Source: Ahaetulla prasina (taxonomy: Eukaryota; Chordata; Lepidosauria; Squamata; Colubridae). Taken from it: DNA of 64,000 bases. The notes below the pieces were generated by a model. The model searched no databases, had not been told where the DNA came from, and saw nothing but the letters and a program-made list of their open reading frames with translations. Made by a program: the position numbers and the translations under genes. Shown here piece after piece: positions 1 to 15,000 of this stretch. The first letter of the stretch is position 1. Each line of letters opens with the position of its first letter. The stretch lies in contig NC_080541.1 of assembly GCF_028640845.1 (NCBI RefSeq), positions 174,005,002 to 174,069,001 on the forward strand, read 5' to 3'.

Positions 1-71
1 AAGAGATCTTTCCTGTATAGATTCCTAGTTCATCTGAATGCTTACTTACAGTATGGCCACCATGTCCTCCT

Positions 72-728
72 CAGTGGTGAGTTTCAAAATTTTTTACTAC
101 TGGTTCTTTGGGCGTGGCTTGGTGGGTGTGGCAGGGGAAGGATACTGCAAAATCCCCATTCCCTTCCCAATCTGACCTAAGCACAGTACATAAAATTATC
201 TGCCACAATGTCCTACCTATCAATGACTACTTCAGCTTCAACCACAACAATACATGAGCAAATAATAGATACAAACTTAAGGTAAACTCGATTGCAGAAA
301 ATATGAATTCAGTAACAGAGTGGTCAATGCCTGGAATGCACTACCTGACTCTGTAATTTCTTCCCCAAACCCCCAAAACTTTAACCTTAAACTGTCTACT
401 GTTGACCTCACCCCATTCCTAAGAGGTCTGTAAGGGGCATGCATAAGTGCACCAGCGTGCCTACCATCTCTGTCCTAATATTCCTTTTTACTCTTACTCT
501 TTTCATGTATTCAAACTATGTTTATAATTTTGCCTGTTATCTTATATATGCTTGACAAATAAATAAATGAAAATGAAATGAAATGAGTAGATCAGCTGGG
601 ATTTGGGAGGCAGTGAATAGATGGGGGCGGGAACAGTCAGAGGTGGAATTTGCCGATTATCCAAACTACTCAAAATTTCTGCTACTGGTTCTCCAGAACT
701 GATCAGAACTGGCTGAATACCACTTCTG
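72..728. mobile_element. hAT-type non-autonomous element, split by a LINE fragment
   Basis: The ends read cagtggtgag (left) and accacttctg (right), an imperfect terminal inverted repeat. They are flanked by an exact 8-bp direct repeat gtcctcct at 64-71 and 729-736, the duplication length of hAT transposons. The same family recurs at 17086, 39936 and 61731. The element is interrupted from about 168 to 587 by a LINE 3' fragment, so it was in place before that LINE inserted. No transposase is visible. Confidence 0.75.
168..587 (+). mobile_element. CR1/L2-superfamily LINE 3' fragment
   Basis: This is a 5'-truncated LINE tail nested inside the hAT-type element. It matches the ends of the copies at 7530-8420 (+) and 38352-39110 (-), including a shared motif reading like ...TIDLTPFLRG- near the ORF end, then a short 3' UTR ending in aaataaataaatgaaaatg-type simple sequence. 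No reading frame is intact. The clade name is an inference from the better-preserved copies. Confidence 0.65.
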
Positions 729-736
729 GTCCTCCT

Positions 737-3700
737 GCGTATGTGTGTTTTCTTTTGCTGATAAGGCAATCCAAATACCTTGATGCTAGTAACCATAGAC
801 TAATTCTGCAATTGCTAAAAAGAAATTGGAAGAAGGCTGGGTTAGTCACAGTTTTCGGTTTAAGTTTTTCTTAGTCTTGCTGGATTCTTTACTTACCCCT
901 ACCAGAATGCAGGAGTATCTATGTTATTTCATTTATAACAAAAAATAAATAAATGAAGTTTGGGGCATGAATTTACATTAGAGTACGCATGTATTTGCTA
1001 CTGATGCATTTAAAATGCCTAATTATTTCCTTTTTCTTATCTTCATTTATTAATTCTAGTGAGAAGCTGAACTAGTGGTGTGTACTGCAGAAGTTACTGT
1101 ATCTGATGTTTCAAATAAACCCCACTCCACTCATTAACACAGGTGGAGTTTCTGATGAATACAGAGTTGATTAGTATATAATTTATGGCATTCATCAGCA
1201 TGTTTTTAAATTTTTTTAACAAAAAACAAAAAAGTGAGTGAATTTAGATTGCATATAAGCTATTTCACATGGAAGAATGTCTGTGTCTGTGTTATGTATC
1301 TACATTTCACATGCATAATTGCCCCATAATTTCTATTCTTCTGTCCATAGAGAGAAAGAATATTTCAAGTTAGGTTTTTTTTCAACTAGGATTACAATAC
1401 TGAATGTTTTGCTAAATGCTTCAGAAGTTACTATTAAACAGGTGAAAGAAACACAATTATATGTGCTATTACATTTTATAGCTTTCCCCCACATTAAGAG
1501 TATTATAATACTGATTGAATCAGGCAATGATACTATTATGAAATCATCATAATTTTAAATCTAAACTGGTCTCTCTCTATTTTTTTTTTTAAAGAAACCC
1601 AAATGTTTACTCATTGGACTCTCAGAATTAAAGATCAAGATTACATTTCTTAGCTACAAGAAATAAACCACTGGAGAGAGAGAGTTCTATTAAGTTCTAG
1701 TACAGACAAAATTCTCTGTACTAATATTTCCCACCAAGAAGCCCAATACTTCTTTAAATAATAGGCATACTGCTTTTTAAAAAAATAAAATTAAGAGAAA
1801 CTTTTTAACCAATTCCACAACAGAGCTAATTTATGGGATATTGGAGAGCAGCTTACTTGGTAAAAGTCCTCAGGAAGAGATTGGTAAATCAACTCTTCTG
1901 GGGATTATGAATTTCATGAACTGAGACGAGAATTGGTCAATGTCCCTTCAAGCCTTATAAAAAGGTAATTTGTATCATTAGGCACGGAAATATCCAAGGG
2001 TTCTTAACCTAAATTTTAAAAAGTAAGAATAAGTAATAACTCTGAAGGCTATCATTTCAAAATTAGTGAAATTCTGCACTAATCTGTAGGGGTTTTTTTT
2101 TATTGTTATCCCAACATCAAAATTAGGTCACTAAGCTAACAGATATCAGTAGAGAAGAATGTCAAAACTGCCAGAGCATAGTCTTTTTGGATATAATGAA
2201 TGAACACCTCCTAACCTGTGTGAACCTATAGCCAAACCTTTCCTACCTGGCTACTTTGTTCTCCCTTATACCATCTTCCCATTCTCTTTGGTAGCATCTC
2301 TAGTCTCGTTTGACTGGAGTACAGTTGTAAAGAATGTTAGAAGGTAACATCTAAATTTGTCTTCCTTAACCTATGAAGCTACTTTCTTTCATACATTCAT
2401 AGCATTCAATATTTTTTTTCAAAGCATCTATTTTTCAGTGTGTTAATTTTTACATATATAACATATATTGATTTCTCTTCCATCTCTAATTTGCAGCCCC
2501 ATTATATAAAAGAACTTGACCGAATTATTTTGTCTGAACTGGGACTTCCTAGCAGTCTAATTTTGCTCCCCATCCCCTGGGCAAAAAGTGACAATTTCCC
2601 ACTGTTTGTTAAAATCAGTTTCAGAGTTGATTCCTGACTGATAAGCATTTCCTCATTTCCTCTTTCTTAATCAAATCTCGGGCCTTTCTTTGAAGGTAAT
2701 ATTATTATTTTTTTTAAAAAGGAACCCTGTTATTTATTTTGCTCTTGTATATACAAATAAGAATATTTCTATTCTAATTTTTCTAATTACAAGAGCTATT
2801 AATAGCAGACCACTACTAATGGGAGAAAGAGATGGGAGAGAATGCATAATTTTTAATGTGGTGCATTTTTTTCAGGCATTTATTCTAATAAGCAGGATCT
2901 CATGCTTGTCTCCTTAAAAAGCACAGCTAATACTGCAGCATGTATGACACACCTGCAGTCCTATTTACCATACCCTGGATAAAGCTTCAGTGCATTCAGT
3001 GGAACTTGCAGGGATTATAGTGAAAAGCAGTCACCCCTCGTTTTTTGTAATTCAGTCGTTAACAATATAATTTTATTGTCAATCCTCAAAAAGTGCCATT
3101 AAAAGTGAAAGGGTCTGTAATGAACTATGATTTGACATTTGACATTGTTTCATGCAAAATGTTAAATATATACATGTTCATATTGACATGAAGAGGCTGC
3201 TACATATTTTGGGCTCTTATATAAATAACTTTTCAGGACTAGTCACTCCGAAGACTCCCTGATTCATTTCAATGTCTCAGATGAAACAAATAAGAAAAGT
3301 CACAGAACAACTAGCGTGAAATTACTGTATAATATTAGCCTTTACTAAAAGTGACCTCTTTAGTAGTGAAAGAACATGCTCTGCCACTAGATAAATAGTC
3401 AAGTGAAAGATGACTATTATTATTTCTAGCGTGGATCCGGGAAGTACTAGTATATTTATATATGAGTTCAGGTTAGCAGTAACGCCATGACCTTTTTCAG
3501 TTGCTGAAATGGAGAAGCCTCAGGGAAACAAGATGGGGATTTCTGTATGGAAAAACTGGAAAACAAGTTTCTAATCTTGTAGTGTCTGTTTTGTTCTTTG
3601 TTAGAACTGTGAAATCCATCATCTGTAGTCTAATTCAAAAACTTTTTACTAAAATTAATTTATTCTGAAGCCAGAAATTTGGTCTTGGTAACAACTGTGA

Positions 3701-4300
3701 AAAACTGCTTTCCCCCCCTTTCCTTAGTACATCTCACTATTGTATTGTTGCAACCATTGTTAAACAGTTAAGAGTCAGAAAAACGTGCCAGTCAGTTGTG
3801 CATCTTTTAAATATCTGTCACTGGACCGATCCTCTTCGGCTGATCCTGGCTAAAGATCCTCGATTATGAAAAAAAATTACAAATCTAAATATCAGCAAGA
3901 CTAACTCCCTTTTTACGACAGGATTACTATCAACATATCAACATACAATCATTAAAGCAGGTGTGTGCTACCTTCTGCTCTTCAAATTATTAAATTACAA
4001 CTTTTATTCACTCCAAATCAGTTCAAAAAGCAGCCAACTTTGCTTATTTAATGCCCTCTAGATCTATTGAGTGTGTAGTCCAGAATTCCATGCTAATACA
4101 GTGTTCATTAAGTTTTCAACTGCACTCCTTTTACAAAATTGCAAAGAAAGCCACCATAAAAAACATGGCAGCCTTCATAACTATCCCCTTCCTAGCAAAC
4201 ACCTTCCAGTCAACAGTTTGCAATGAAGTCAGCAGCTTTATGTGTGTAGACTTTGCATCTGTTCCCAATTTGATGTCTGAGGCTTCTGCCTTCCACAATT
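737..4300. other. AT-rich single-copy DNA, nothing recognised
   Basis: About 3.5 kb upstream of the L1 fragment. The ORFs here are short, overlap on both strands and show no family motif. I see no clear repeat, exon or RNA gene. Confidence 0.4.
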
Positions 4301-4309
4301 AAAATCAAA

Positions 4310-5026
4310 GTGCATAGTATTGAATTGGAGGATTGGGGGGAAATTTGGAATAGAAATTATAAAATAACTAAATCAGCAATGTGTAAAGAGAACCAGTGTA
4401 AAATGTTTTATCACTGGCATTTGGCACCCTCTAGACTAGCTAAGATATACCCAAATTTAAGCCCAAACTGTTGGAAATGTGGTCAAAAGCAAGGTACCTT
4501 CTATTATACATGGTGGTTATGCCCCGAAATGAAAAAATACTGGAAGAAAATACACAAGTGAATACAGGAATTAACAGAACTTCAGATAGAATTCACCCCG
4601 GAACTATTTTTCCGAGGGATAACCAAACAAAAACCTGATAAAAGAATAATATACATCATCTTACATATAATAACTGCAGCAAGAATAGCTTTTGCGCAAT
4701 GCTGGAGTAATACAAGCATACCTTCCGAAGGTTTAATAATTAAAAAAATATTTGATTGTGCAGAAATGGACAAATTGACAATTGATCTAAAAGGACAAAT
4801 AGATTAGGAATACAACACAGTATGAGAGAAGTGGTACAATTGGATTGAGAACAGAAAAATGAAATAGAAATAGACAAAATAGAAAGAGAATTAAAATGCA
4901 TAGTAAAAATGTATAGACTGTATTTGAATTGGAATGTTATGGTATGTAAATGGTTGCAGTTATGCTTAAGATGTAAGTAAGATCTGTTTATTTGTAAAAA
5001 CTCAATAAAAATAAAAATCAAAAAAT
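4310..5026 (+). mobile_element. L1 LINE, 5'-truncated: end of ORF2 plus 3' UTR
   Basis: Residues coded at 4310-4561 resemble the C-terminal Cys-rich end of L1 ORF2, with a C-x2-C...H-x5-C-like arrangement around CWKCGQKQG and WWLCPEMKKYW. The next 250 bases continue this similarity across a stop codon. A 3' UTR follows, ending in an A-rich tail with aataaa (from about 5003). The 9-bp aaaatcaaa at 4301-4309 and 5027-5035 is a plausible target duplication, so the copy is a simple truncated insertion. The A-rich context makes the duplication call tentative. Confidence 0.75.
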
Positions 5027-5035
5027 AAAATCAAA

Positions 5036-6159
5036 ACAACAATAAGATCTCAGATACCAACTTTGCCTTGGTTAGGTCTAAAGCTTATCAATCCATACAA
5101 TGGTATGATATAATTGGCAAAGGATCCCTTTTCTAATACAGAGAAGATGACAATGAAAACAGACAGGCACCAACCGACTGAGATAATGAAACAATCACAT
5201 CTGTGGAAGGGGCAACTTTTCCCATGGGTGAAAAAATAATAAATCATTTCTGAATAAAATTGCAAGACTGAGGAAGGAAAACAAATAGTGATTGAACCTC
5301 AGATTTCTTTTGGCAGCTTTTATTGCAGTGGATAGAAAGACCTGGAAATTAAATATCCATGCACTGGGTAGCAGAGAGAATTAGCATGTTGTGTAACAAT
5401 AGAGCCACATTTCTGATTATGTTAAAATAATCCTTCACAAATCCTTTCGCTGATCATATAGATATTGAGTTGTAAATACATCCTCTTGGTCCCATCTGAA
5501 TTAATCATTTTCTTCCTCTATTTATCTGTTTTTATTACTCAAGTTTGCACATAAAGCTAATATTGGCTACAATACAATGTATATCTCAGAGGAAGAGAAA
5601 TGGATTCCTTCTGCAGGCCCTCATCCAGGCGTTTTTGACAGGATAAGATAGTATCCCCTTAATTCTGACTAACATGCATTTACCAGTTTTTAACTTCAAA
5701 GAAGAAGAGACTTATGAGAAATAATTGGCAATAATTGCTGCTGTTGATGAAATACTGGCTCCTCACCTCTGGCTCCATATACGGTAAATTGTAGGGATTT
5801 TCTTTAGGTAAAACAAATGAGGCTTTTTCAGGGAAATGATATCAAATAACTAAGGTAAAGAATATTGGAAATCTTCTTTAAATATCTTTTTTTCTGTTGC
5901 TTCTTTTTCCATTGTTTTCAATATCTTTCTGTGTAATGCTGATGTCATCAGCCTGGCTATGATTTTATTAGCTTTTAGAACTTCTTGAATAAAAGTAGAA
6001 TGGAGGAGAAGACCGAGTTCTGGGGGATCCCATACTGGACTGTTTGAAGGCTTGTCCTCTCCTTCCCATAATCATTGAATAAAATCTCCTGCTTAAGAAA
6101 GAACAGAATCACAGTAATACAATGCTCCTCATTTTCAGACACACAGATGATCAGAATAA
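5036..6159. other. No gene or clear repeat recognised
   Basis: AT-rich sequence between the L1 fragment and a CR1-type fragment. Only short spurious frames are present. Confidence 0.35.
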
Positions 6160-6625
6160 TAGAATAACAAAATAATAACAGATGCTCAAGCAGGAAACCC
6201 TATACCATTCTGAACAAATGTCTGTTCAATCTCTTCTTAAAAATATCCACTGATGGAGCATGCACAATTTCTGAAGTCAAGCTGTTCACTGATAAATTGT
6301 TCTCACTATTAAGAACCTTCTTAGTACTAGATTGGATAAGTTTCCATCCATTACTTCTTGTCTTACCTTCAGGTGCTTTGGAGAATAGGTTATCATCTTC
6401 TTTGTGACTCTTCCAATATTGGAAGAGTGCTATTATGTCACCCCTAGTCCTCTCTTGGTTAGACTAGTCACTAGACAGACCCAATGTCTAGTCATTATAT
6501 GTTTTAGCCTCCAGCCCCCTAATCATCTTTGTTGCTCTTCTCTGTACTCTTCTAGAGTCTAAACATCTTTTTTATTTAATCGTGGTGACCAAATCTGGAT
6601 GCAATATTTCAATAAATCCATAAAT
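6160..6625 (-). mobile_element. Old CR1-type LINE fragment
   Basis: The text here (a match to the amniote repeat with 'gatggagcatgcacaatttc' and 'ggtgctttggagaataggtt' blocks) is familiar as an old CR1-related interspersed repeat lying in reverse orientation. It is diverged, with no open frame. The assignment is from memory of the repeat's consensus-like blocks and could be wrong at family level. Confidence 0.5.
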
Positions 6626-6712
6626 GTACTTTGATAAACAGTATTGAAAGCCATTGAGAAATCCAGTAAAAACAGATTGGTTGTTTTTTGTTCATCTAAG
6701 TCCCACTATATC

Positions 6713-6790
6713 AGGGGTCTCCAACCTTGGTCCCTTTAAGACTTGTGGATTTCAACTCCCAGAGTTCCTCAGCCAGCTTTGCTGTGAGAG
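6713..6790. mobile_element. One arm of the palindromic hAT-type MITE
   Basis: Begins caggggtctccaacc and runs through the left arm seen in complete copies at 41206, 47471 and 60556, then ends near the hairpin centre. The right arm is absent and no 8-bp duplication can be matched. Confidence 0.65.
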
Positions 6791-7529
6791 CAACCATTTT
6801 ATATATAGAGAGAGTGGTAGTTGTAGAACAGTGCAGGGTCCACACAACACCTTTTGAGTAAGAGATCAAGTCTTTTCAAACAATCATCATGCACTACCCA
6901 TCTCTTTGCCCTGTTCATGACAACCTGCACCAACCAAGTGGTGAAGCACACACATGATATCTGCCATCACAGAGACCCCAATGCATTTCCTCGAATTCTT
7001 AGGTAACATCACATGAGATTACTCTGTCAACTCATAAGACTCTAACCATCTGATTCCTGCTTTCAGTAAATGTGAGTTATTTTATCCACAAAATGATCAG
7101 CCAGATGTTCTCAGGAAATATTTAATGGGTCTTCCAGATCAGCCTTCCCCAACAGACAGGTTACTCAAAATATCATTGCTGGCTGGCATTCCATGAATGT
7201 AACAAGATGGGAGAATAGTTTATTGAAAATAGTCTTTCTTATTTGAAAAGAAGAAGGAGAAAAAGCCACAACTAATCCTAATTTAAAATAAGGTGTGGGA
7301 ATTATCAGATTATCCACACTGGAACAGGAGAAAAAGGGGTTTTCCCATATCAGATTTGTCTCAGTTTCTCCCTGTCCACCATAGTCTCTTTTTGGGCAAT
7401 ACAATTTTCTGAGCAAATATTTCTATGCATTGTCTCTACTCTATAGGTAAAAGTGAGATCCACCACAGGAGGCAACTTGTTGGGAGAGATAGAAGCCTCA
7501 TCCAGGTTATAGAAACTATATATATTGGG

Positions 7530-8420
7530 AAAAAGAACCCTAATATTAAGTACAAGCTTGATGGACATTACCTTACAGATGACCCCCACCCTGTTAAAGA
7601 CCTTGGAGTTTTCATATCAAATGACCTAAGTGCCAAAGCCCATTGCAACTACATAACAAAAAAGGCTCTAAGAGTTGTAAACCTAATTTTACACAGCTTC
7701 TTTTCCAAAAACTCTACACTACTAACCAGAGTATACAAAACATTTGCTAGACCTATTCTTGAATACAGCTCACCAGTCTGGAACCCATACCACATCTCAG
7801 ACATTAATACAATTGAACGTGTCCAGAAATATTTTACAAGAAGAGTTGTCCGCTCCTCTGAGAACAAAATACCTTATACCATCAAATTTGAAATCCTTAT
7901 ACCACCAGACTTGAAATCCTGGGATTAGAAAACTTAGAACTCCACCGACTCTGACAAGACCTGTGTTTAACACACAAAATCATCTATTGCAATGTCCTTC
8001 CTGTTAAAGAGTACTTCAGCTTCAATCGCAATAATACAAGAGCAAACAATAGATTCAAACTTAATGTTAACCGCTTCAATCTTGATTGCAGAAAATATGA
8101 CTTCTGTAACAGAGTTGTTAATGCTTGGAACTCACTACCTGACTCTGTGATCTCTTTTCAAAATCCCAAAATCTTCAATCAAAAACTATCTACTATTGAC
8201 CTCACCCCATTCCTAAAAGGACTATAAGGAGCGTGCATAAGAGCACAAAAGTGCCTACAGTTCCTGTCCTATTGTTCCCTTTCATTATATCAAATTAATA
8301 CTTTCGCTTATATATATATATATATATATACACATATTTTAGCCTATATATATGTTTATATGATGTGTTGTTGTTTTTTATGTCAATGTTTGCGTATGTG
8401 ACAAAATTAAAAAAAAGTGA
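7530..8420 (+). mobile_element. CR1/L2-superfamily LINE, end of ORF2 and 3' UTR
   Basis: Codons from about 7555 to 7928 read like the post-RT C-terminal region of CR1-group LINEs: a 'KDLGV' block, then 'YKTFARPILEYSSPVWNPY' and 'IERVQKYFTRRV'. The frame stops at 7926-7928, but similarity to the copies at 168 and 38352 goes on to the 3' end (acaaaattaaaaaaaag near 8400). The 3' UTR contains a (TA)n run. The EN and catalytic RT parts are missing, so this is a dead 5'-truncated copy. Confidence 0.75.
8308..8330. repeat. (TA)n microsatellite
   Basis: About 11 perfect TA units inside the 3' UTR of the LINE copy. Confidence 0.9.
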
Positions 8421-9060
8421 AAACAAATGTAAACTAGAACTCACTGGCTCTTTATAGACTGCATTCATCTTTATTTTCCTGATTACATATCTGTTATTTA
8501 CCATATTATGGGATATATTATATGCCCATAACCTTATTGTGATGGCCCCAAGGGCCAAGTTGCCTTTCTTTTAACTCATCAATTAAATACAAAATCTGCT
8601 ATGTAAGCTGAGGGCTGCTCAGAGTTACAAAGCCTGATTTTCTAGTACTACTTATTTATTCGGATGTATGTAAGGCAAACCACCGATTTAGAAATGATTT
8701 GATTTCTGATCAATTAAAGATAGGTTTAAGTGGCTATTTAGCTCAGAAAAGTCAGATGTAAAATAAAGACTTCATAGATTTCCACTGAGATTTGCATTTC
8801 TAAATAGGAACTGATGGATTGGAAGTGTTGAGTAAGAAGTGTGAATTATTAACTCAAAAGTCATTAGTTCAAGCAACATTGCATCATGAATCTATTTAAT
8901 AGATTTAGAGCTTACTTAAGTACACTTAATTGGAAGACTAAGACACATCTGTTTATAGTAAAGAATAATTTAAATTATTGCAAACATTCTTAAGCTAAAT
9001 CACTAATAAGAGTGGCTGTGATCATTTGAACTTTTATCTGGGGCCAAAAGTGAAGATATT
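8421..9060. other. No gene or repeat recognised
   Basis: AT-rich sequence without a family motif. Confidence 0.35.
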
Positions 9061-9061
9061 T

Positions 9062-9130
9062 TATTTTTTTTTGTTTACATTTATATCCCGCCCTTCTCCG
9101 AAGACTCAGGGCGGCTTACAGTGTATAAGG
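9062..9130 (-). mobile_element. tRNA-derived SINE, 3' tail only
   Basis: T-rich start followed by 'acatttatatcccgcccttc' and 'gactcagggcggcttaca', the reverse complement of the tail of the SINEs at 36798 and 49993. The tRNA-like head is missing. Confidence 0.65.
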
Positions 9131-9140
9131 CAATAAGGCA

Positions 9141-9173
9141 ATATATATATATATATATATATAGATAGATATA
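9141..9173. repeat. (TA)n with short (GATA) extension
   Basis: A pure TA run of about 23 bases followed by agatagatat. Confidence 0.85.
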
Positions 9174-9584
9174 TCAGTAGATTTTCTCTTCTAAGTAAGT
9201 ACGTGTATTTGCAGCCCTATTCCTCTTCCCTAGGACTTAATCTTCCTAGAGGATTGGTTCCCCACCCCCCCAATAAGAAGGTAGTCTTTTCTCCTGCTAG
9301 GAGGAGGGAAATCATTTCCAACTTTACATCTAGACAATAAGCATTTGCCCAAAGAGTTCTTTGCTCTCTGCTATCCTATGATCTCTAAGGTAAGTAGTAG
9401 GCGCCAACTTCTACCCTGCATTTAAATATATCATGTTGGCACAGAAAGAGTTTATGCAGGATGGAAGAGTGGGAGAGGAGACAAGAGAAAGAGGAGGCAA
9501 CTAATCTTATGTCGTGGTGTGATTTTTTTTTTTAAATCCTCGATTTAAGTACAATGGCGAGTTTAAATCTGTCGACATCATCAA
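9174..9584. other. Sequence upstream of the CpG-rich block, nothing recognised
   Basis: No gene seen. Base composition rises in G+C towards 9585. Confidence 0.3.
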
Positions 9585-9860
9585 AGCTCCCTGGGCGGCT
9601 AGGTTAACGCGGCGGGGGTGGTTGGATGTAGAATGAATTCAGCACTCTGGCCAGCTCCGCCACTGTTGAATGCCTGCCGGCGCGAGAAAACACAGAGGGG
9701 AAAACCGCAAGTAGAGAGACGCTCCGTAGACAACGCCGCTAAACGGATCGATGTTGAGGCGAGCTGGGAGGGCAACTACATCAAGGCAGCAGGAACGTGC
9801 TTTCTCCGTTCCGAGGAGACCTCGGGATAAAGAAGCGCTGTGGGAAGAGGCTTCCCCCCT
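9585..9860 (+). promoter_or_regulatory. CpG-rich block, probable promoter / first-exon region
   Basis: This is the densest CpG patch in the non-retroviral part of the window (ggcggctagg, gcggcggggg, tgccggcgcgag, gacaacgccgct, cggatcgatg). It lies about 0.8-1.0 kb upstream of the exon-1 ATG on the + strand. CpG islands at vertebrate 5' ends are established knowledge; that this one serves the gene starting at 10630 is inferred from proximity. No TATA box at a convincing position is seen and the transcription start is unknown. A 5'-UTR intron between 9860 and 10588 is possible. Confidence 0.55.
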
Positions 9861-10587
9861 CTCCTTTTCGATCATACCGTAGGTTCGTTCATTTCTTGTA
9901 CTGCCGTTCGATCAAAAGAAAAAAAAAGGTGGGGAGGAGGAGAGTGGCAGAGGGGATTCCCCGCTTTCAAGTACTTTATTGCAAGGCTTCCCTTTCAATA
10001 TAGCGAGATGGAAAGCACATATTGGTGCTGATTTCAGGATTCGTGCTTTGTCATTTAATCTTTTTCCTTTTTTAAAAAAACATTTTCATTTTGTAGAGTG
10101 TCTCAGATCCTTTTAGTTGTTGTTTTTTTAACCTCGAGGGGGCTAAATTAACAGTAAGCCATTGAAAAGGACACCCGGCTTGATAGCTTCGTTTATTTGT
10201 GCTTGTCTTTTCTTTTTGAAGGTGTGTCCTCAGAAACTGGAGAAAGAGGGATGGCATTCTGTGTCCAGATGATCACAGCCGTCAACCAACTTTTGTCTCT
10301 TCGTCTTTTCTTACTTGGCTTCGTGAAGGGAAATCTGGAAAATATCCGTGCCAAGTGGGAAGGACGCATCTAAGTCCTTTCCAGGAATAGTTCCTTATTG
10401 TAGAATTTGGCTGTATTCTCCCTTTGCATCTGGGACCTGAAGTGTGATTCCCTGGGATCAACGTCCATCATTATGTAAAAGCAGAATGGCAATTTGCCCT
10501 CAGACAGAGTCTTTATGGTTTAAGTTCATGCTGTCCATGCAGATGATTTGCGAAGAACAAAAGTACATACCTATTTTATATTTTTAA

Positions 10588-12583
<1,996 letters not shown>

Positions 12584-12622
<39 letters not shown>

Positions 12623-12644
12623 GTGTGTGTGTGTGTGTGTGTGT
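12584..12644. repeat. (CT)n(GT)n compound microsatellite
   Basis: A CT tract of about 34 bases passes directly into a GT tract of about 24 bases. Confidence 0.9.
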
Positions 12645-13800
12645 ATTCTCTAATATTCTTGCATGTTAGGTAGAACAATAAAATTAAAGAAATCAGCAGT
12701 GTAGTTGAAGATTGTTTACTCAGAAGCATGTTTTATTGGGGTTAATAGAGTTTCCCTCAAGTGAGCATGTGAAGATTGCAACTCAAGGATCAAATAGCAT
12801 GTCATACCCAATCTATGCTACGTTCTATTATGATTAATAATTTCTGTGTGTATTTAAACCAGTTCAGCAGAGAATCCTAATAAGCAGTCACACTAACCCT
12901 TTAGGAGATCTCATTGCTTTACAAACGCAGTCTGACCTTGGGCAAGCATCTTGATTTAAATCCATTTTCCCTTTCAATTAAATGGAAAGTGTTTTAGCAC
13001 AAAACTATTATAGTTATATTATTAACATAGTGCATAAATATAATTTTAATGAAACATTATATTATATGTACACAAAATCAGATGTCCCCATCAATTTCAG
13101 TTAATCATTAATGACCATTCTCTGTATTGTCCCCTGCCAGAGGCAATTATTTCTATGCTTGCTCTATTTTTCTCTCAATTCCTGGAGATGACAGACTATC
13201 CTTCAAACCTGATTCATTTCACAGCTCTTACAGATAATATACTTCATCTTGTCAGAAAGAATAGTTCTGATAAAGAGCAAATGTTGGAACTGATGATCTT
13301 TTATTTATGTTCAGAACAAAAACAATGTGTTTTCACCTCATGCAAATGAAAATGGAAATGAGTTTCAGGGTACCTCAAGATTGCTGGAGTGAAATGAGAT
13401 CTCTAGCTGACATCTTCTTAGCAGGTCACACATGTATTCCTCTTTCATACATTCCAAATTATTGAATTCTCCTAGGAAGGAAGATGACACTAAGTTTCTT
13501 AACTCTTCCAGGTGAGTCATCTTTCTTTCCTTCCAAGAGAAGCTTGATAATTTATTTCTAAGCGTAAAGCCAGTCAACTCCATAATGACGCTAGTTTACA
13601 TAAAAATTAGATAAAAAAGGAAATAAGAAGCAAAGTCACACTTCCATACAGCCTTTTCCTGCCATATTCTTAATGCTCTAATTATGAGGAGGAAAAGAGG
13701 GACTCATTATGAAATCTAAAAACACCAATTCTGGATTTTGCCTCACTTTAGCCAAGCCATACCTAAGTAGGAGGCAAGGTGCAACAGAACAGCATATCTG
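12645..13800. other. Intronic DNA, nothing recognised
   Basis: Short frames only. No family motif or splice-flanked open frame that I would defend. Confidence 0.35.
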
Positions 13801-13804
13801 TCAA

Positions 13805-13935
13805 TCAGGGTTGACCTGTGGAGTTTTTGATGCCCACTGAGGTTATCTAATTGTATAATGAAACATCTGCAAGCAAACAATCAAGCTCAGGGAGCAGCGA
13901 GAACTCCACAAGAAGCTGCCCTTTCTGGGTTAAGC
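13805..13935 (+). mobile_element. Penelope-like remnant with eroded hammerhead motif
   Basis: The block 'ataatgaaacatctgcaag' followed by 'caagctcagggagcagcgag' matches the arms of the palindrome at 15825-15985. The piece upstream of it keeps a shortened ctga...ggttatc...gtataat arrangement, so the hammerhead core is deleted in part. Only one arm is present. Assignment to Penelope-like elements rests on the hammerhead-type motif shared with the other copies. Confidence 0.5.
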
Positions 13936-14520
13936 CATTGGTCAGTCTAATCTAACCCAAGGCTGCAAAGGGTCACCTATTGCCCCCCAAAAGCCATGTT
14001 CTTGAAATTATTCTCTCCAACATTTCATTATGAGTTGCAATTTTCAATCTGAAAGAATGGGGAAATTACTCCAATATATAGTGAATAGAATTGTGTAGCA
14101 TCTCAGATTTAAAGAAAAAAAGGGGCTTCAGGATGTGAGAGGGACGTAGATAGGACCCGTGTACAACTCTTTGAGCCAAGCTTGTTTCTTCCCAGAATTG
14201 CAGAGCAATTTTGGAGTGGGGCCTCAAAGAGGCAACTAATTTAAGGAGTGGCAGGCAGATGCTACATGAACATCCCTCAGACTGCAGCTTGAAATACCTT
14301 TCAATCTTTGAAACTCAAGTGTTGCTAGCCATCTTAAATGTAGCATTTCTAGAAAAGAGTTTGGGAAAGGTCAATGATTAAGCTTTGTATATATTGGAGA
14401 ACTGTGGGGAGAACAAGGATTATAGTTTAAAAATGAATGCAAGATAGAAACAATGTCCAATTACGCGGGTGTTTGTATGTAGGTCTTTAGTTATTCGGGT
14501 TTTCTCCCGCGTAAAATTGG

Positions 14521-14590
14521 AAGTGTCTTGGTGGCGTTTCGATGAAGTCTCATTCGTCATCTTCAGGCTTCAGCTTCATGCTTCTGGGAG
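14521..14590 (-). ncRNA. Hammerhead ribozyme motif, cleavage triplet lost
   Basis: Read on the - strand: CTGAAGA (14560-14566), then a helix II with one weakened pair, then GAAA (14537-14540), but the triplet position reads GCC (14533-14535) instead of GTC. It is the inverted partner of the motif at 15001 and is probably inactive. Confidence 0.55.
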
Positions 14591-15000
14591 CAATGTATGA
14601 TTGCAGTTGTTTCTTCCTTTTTAACTGCTAGTGGGGGTTTGAACATTGGGTGGGAGCTTGGCTGCGCTCTGATTGGATGGGGGTTTTTTTGTGCTCTCAT
14701 TGGCTGGGGGGGTGTCCTGTTTGGGTGGGGGCTTGGTTGTGCTCAGATTAATCTGAGTTGCAGGGGGATTTGAGCTGGTGAGTTGCATTGCTGTTGTTTG
14801 GCTTCGTGTTTGTGGTCATGCTACATCTTCATAGTATGTGTGGATTGGAGGGGTTTGAAGTGGCTAATGTTGCAGCTGCGGTCTGGCTTCTGGTCCTTGG
14901 TTGTGCTTCCTGATCAGTGTGAGTTTGGGTCTGCTTTCTGGGTGGATGTGTGGTGGTGACATCCTGTGGGGATGGGAGCAATTCATCACACATTGCTCCC

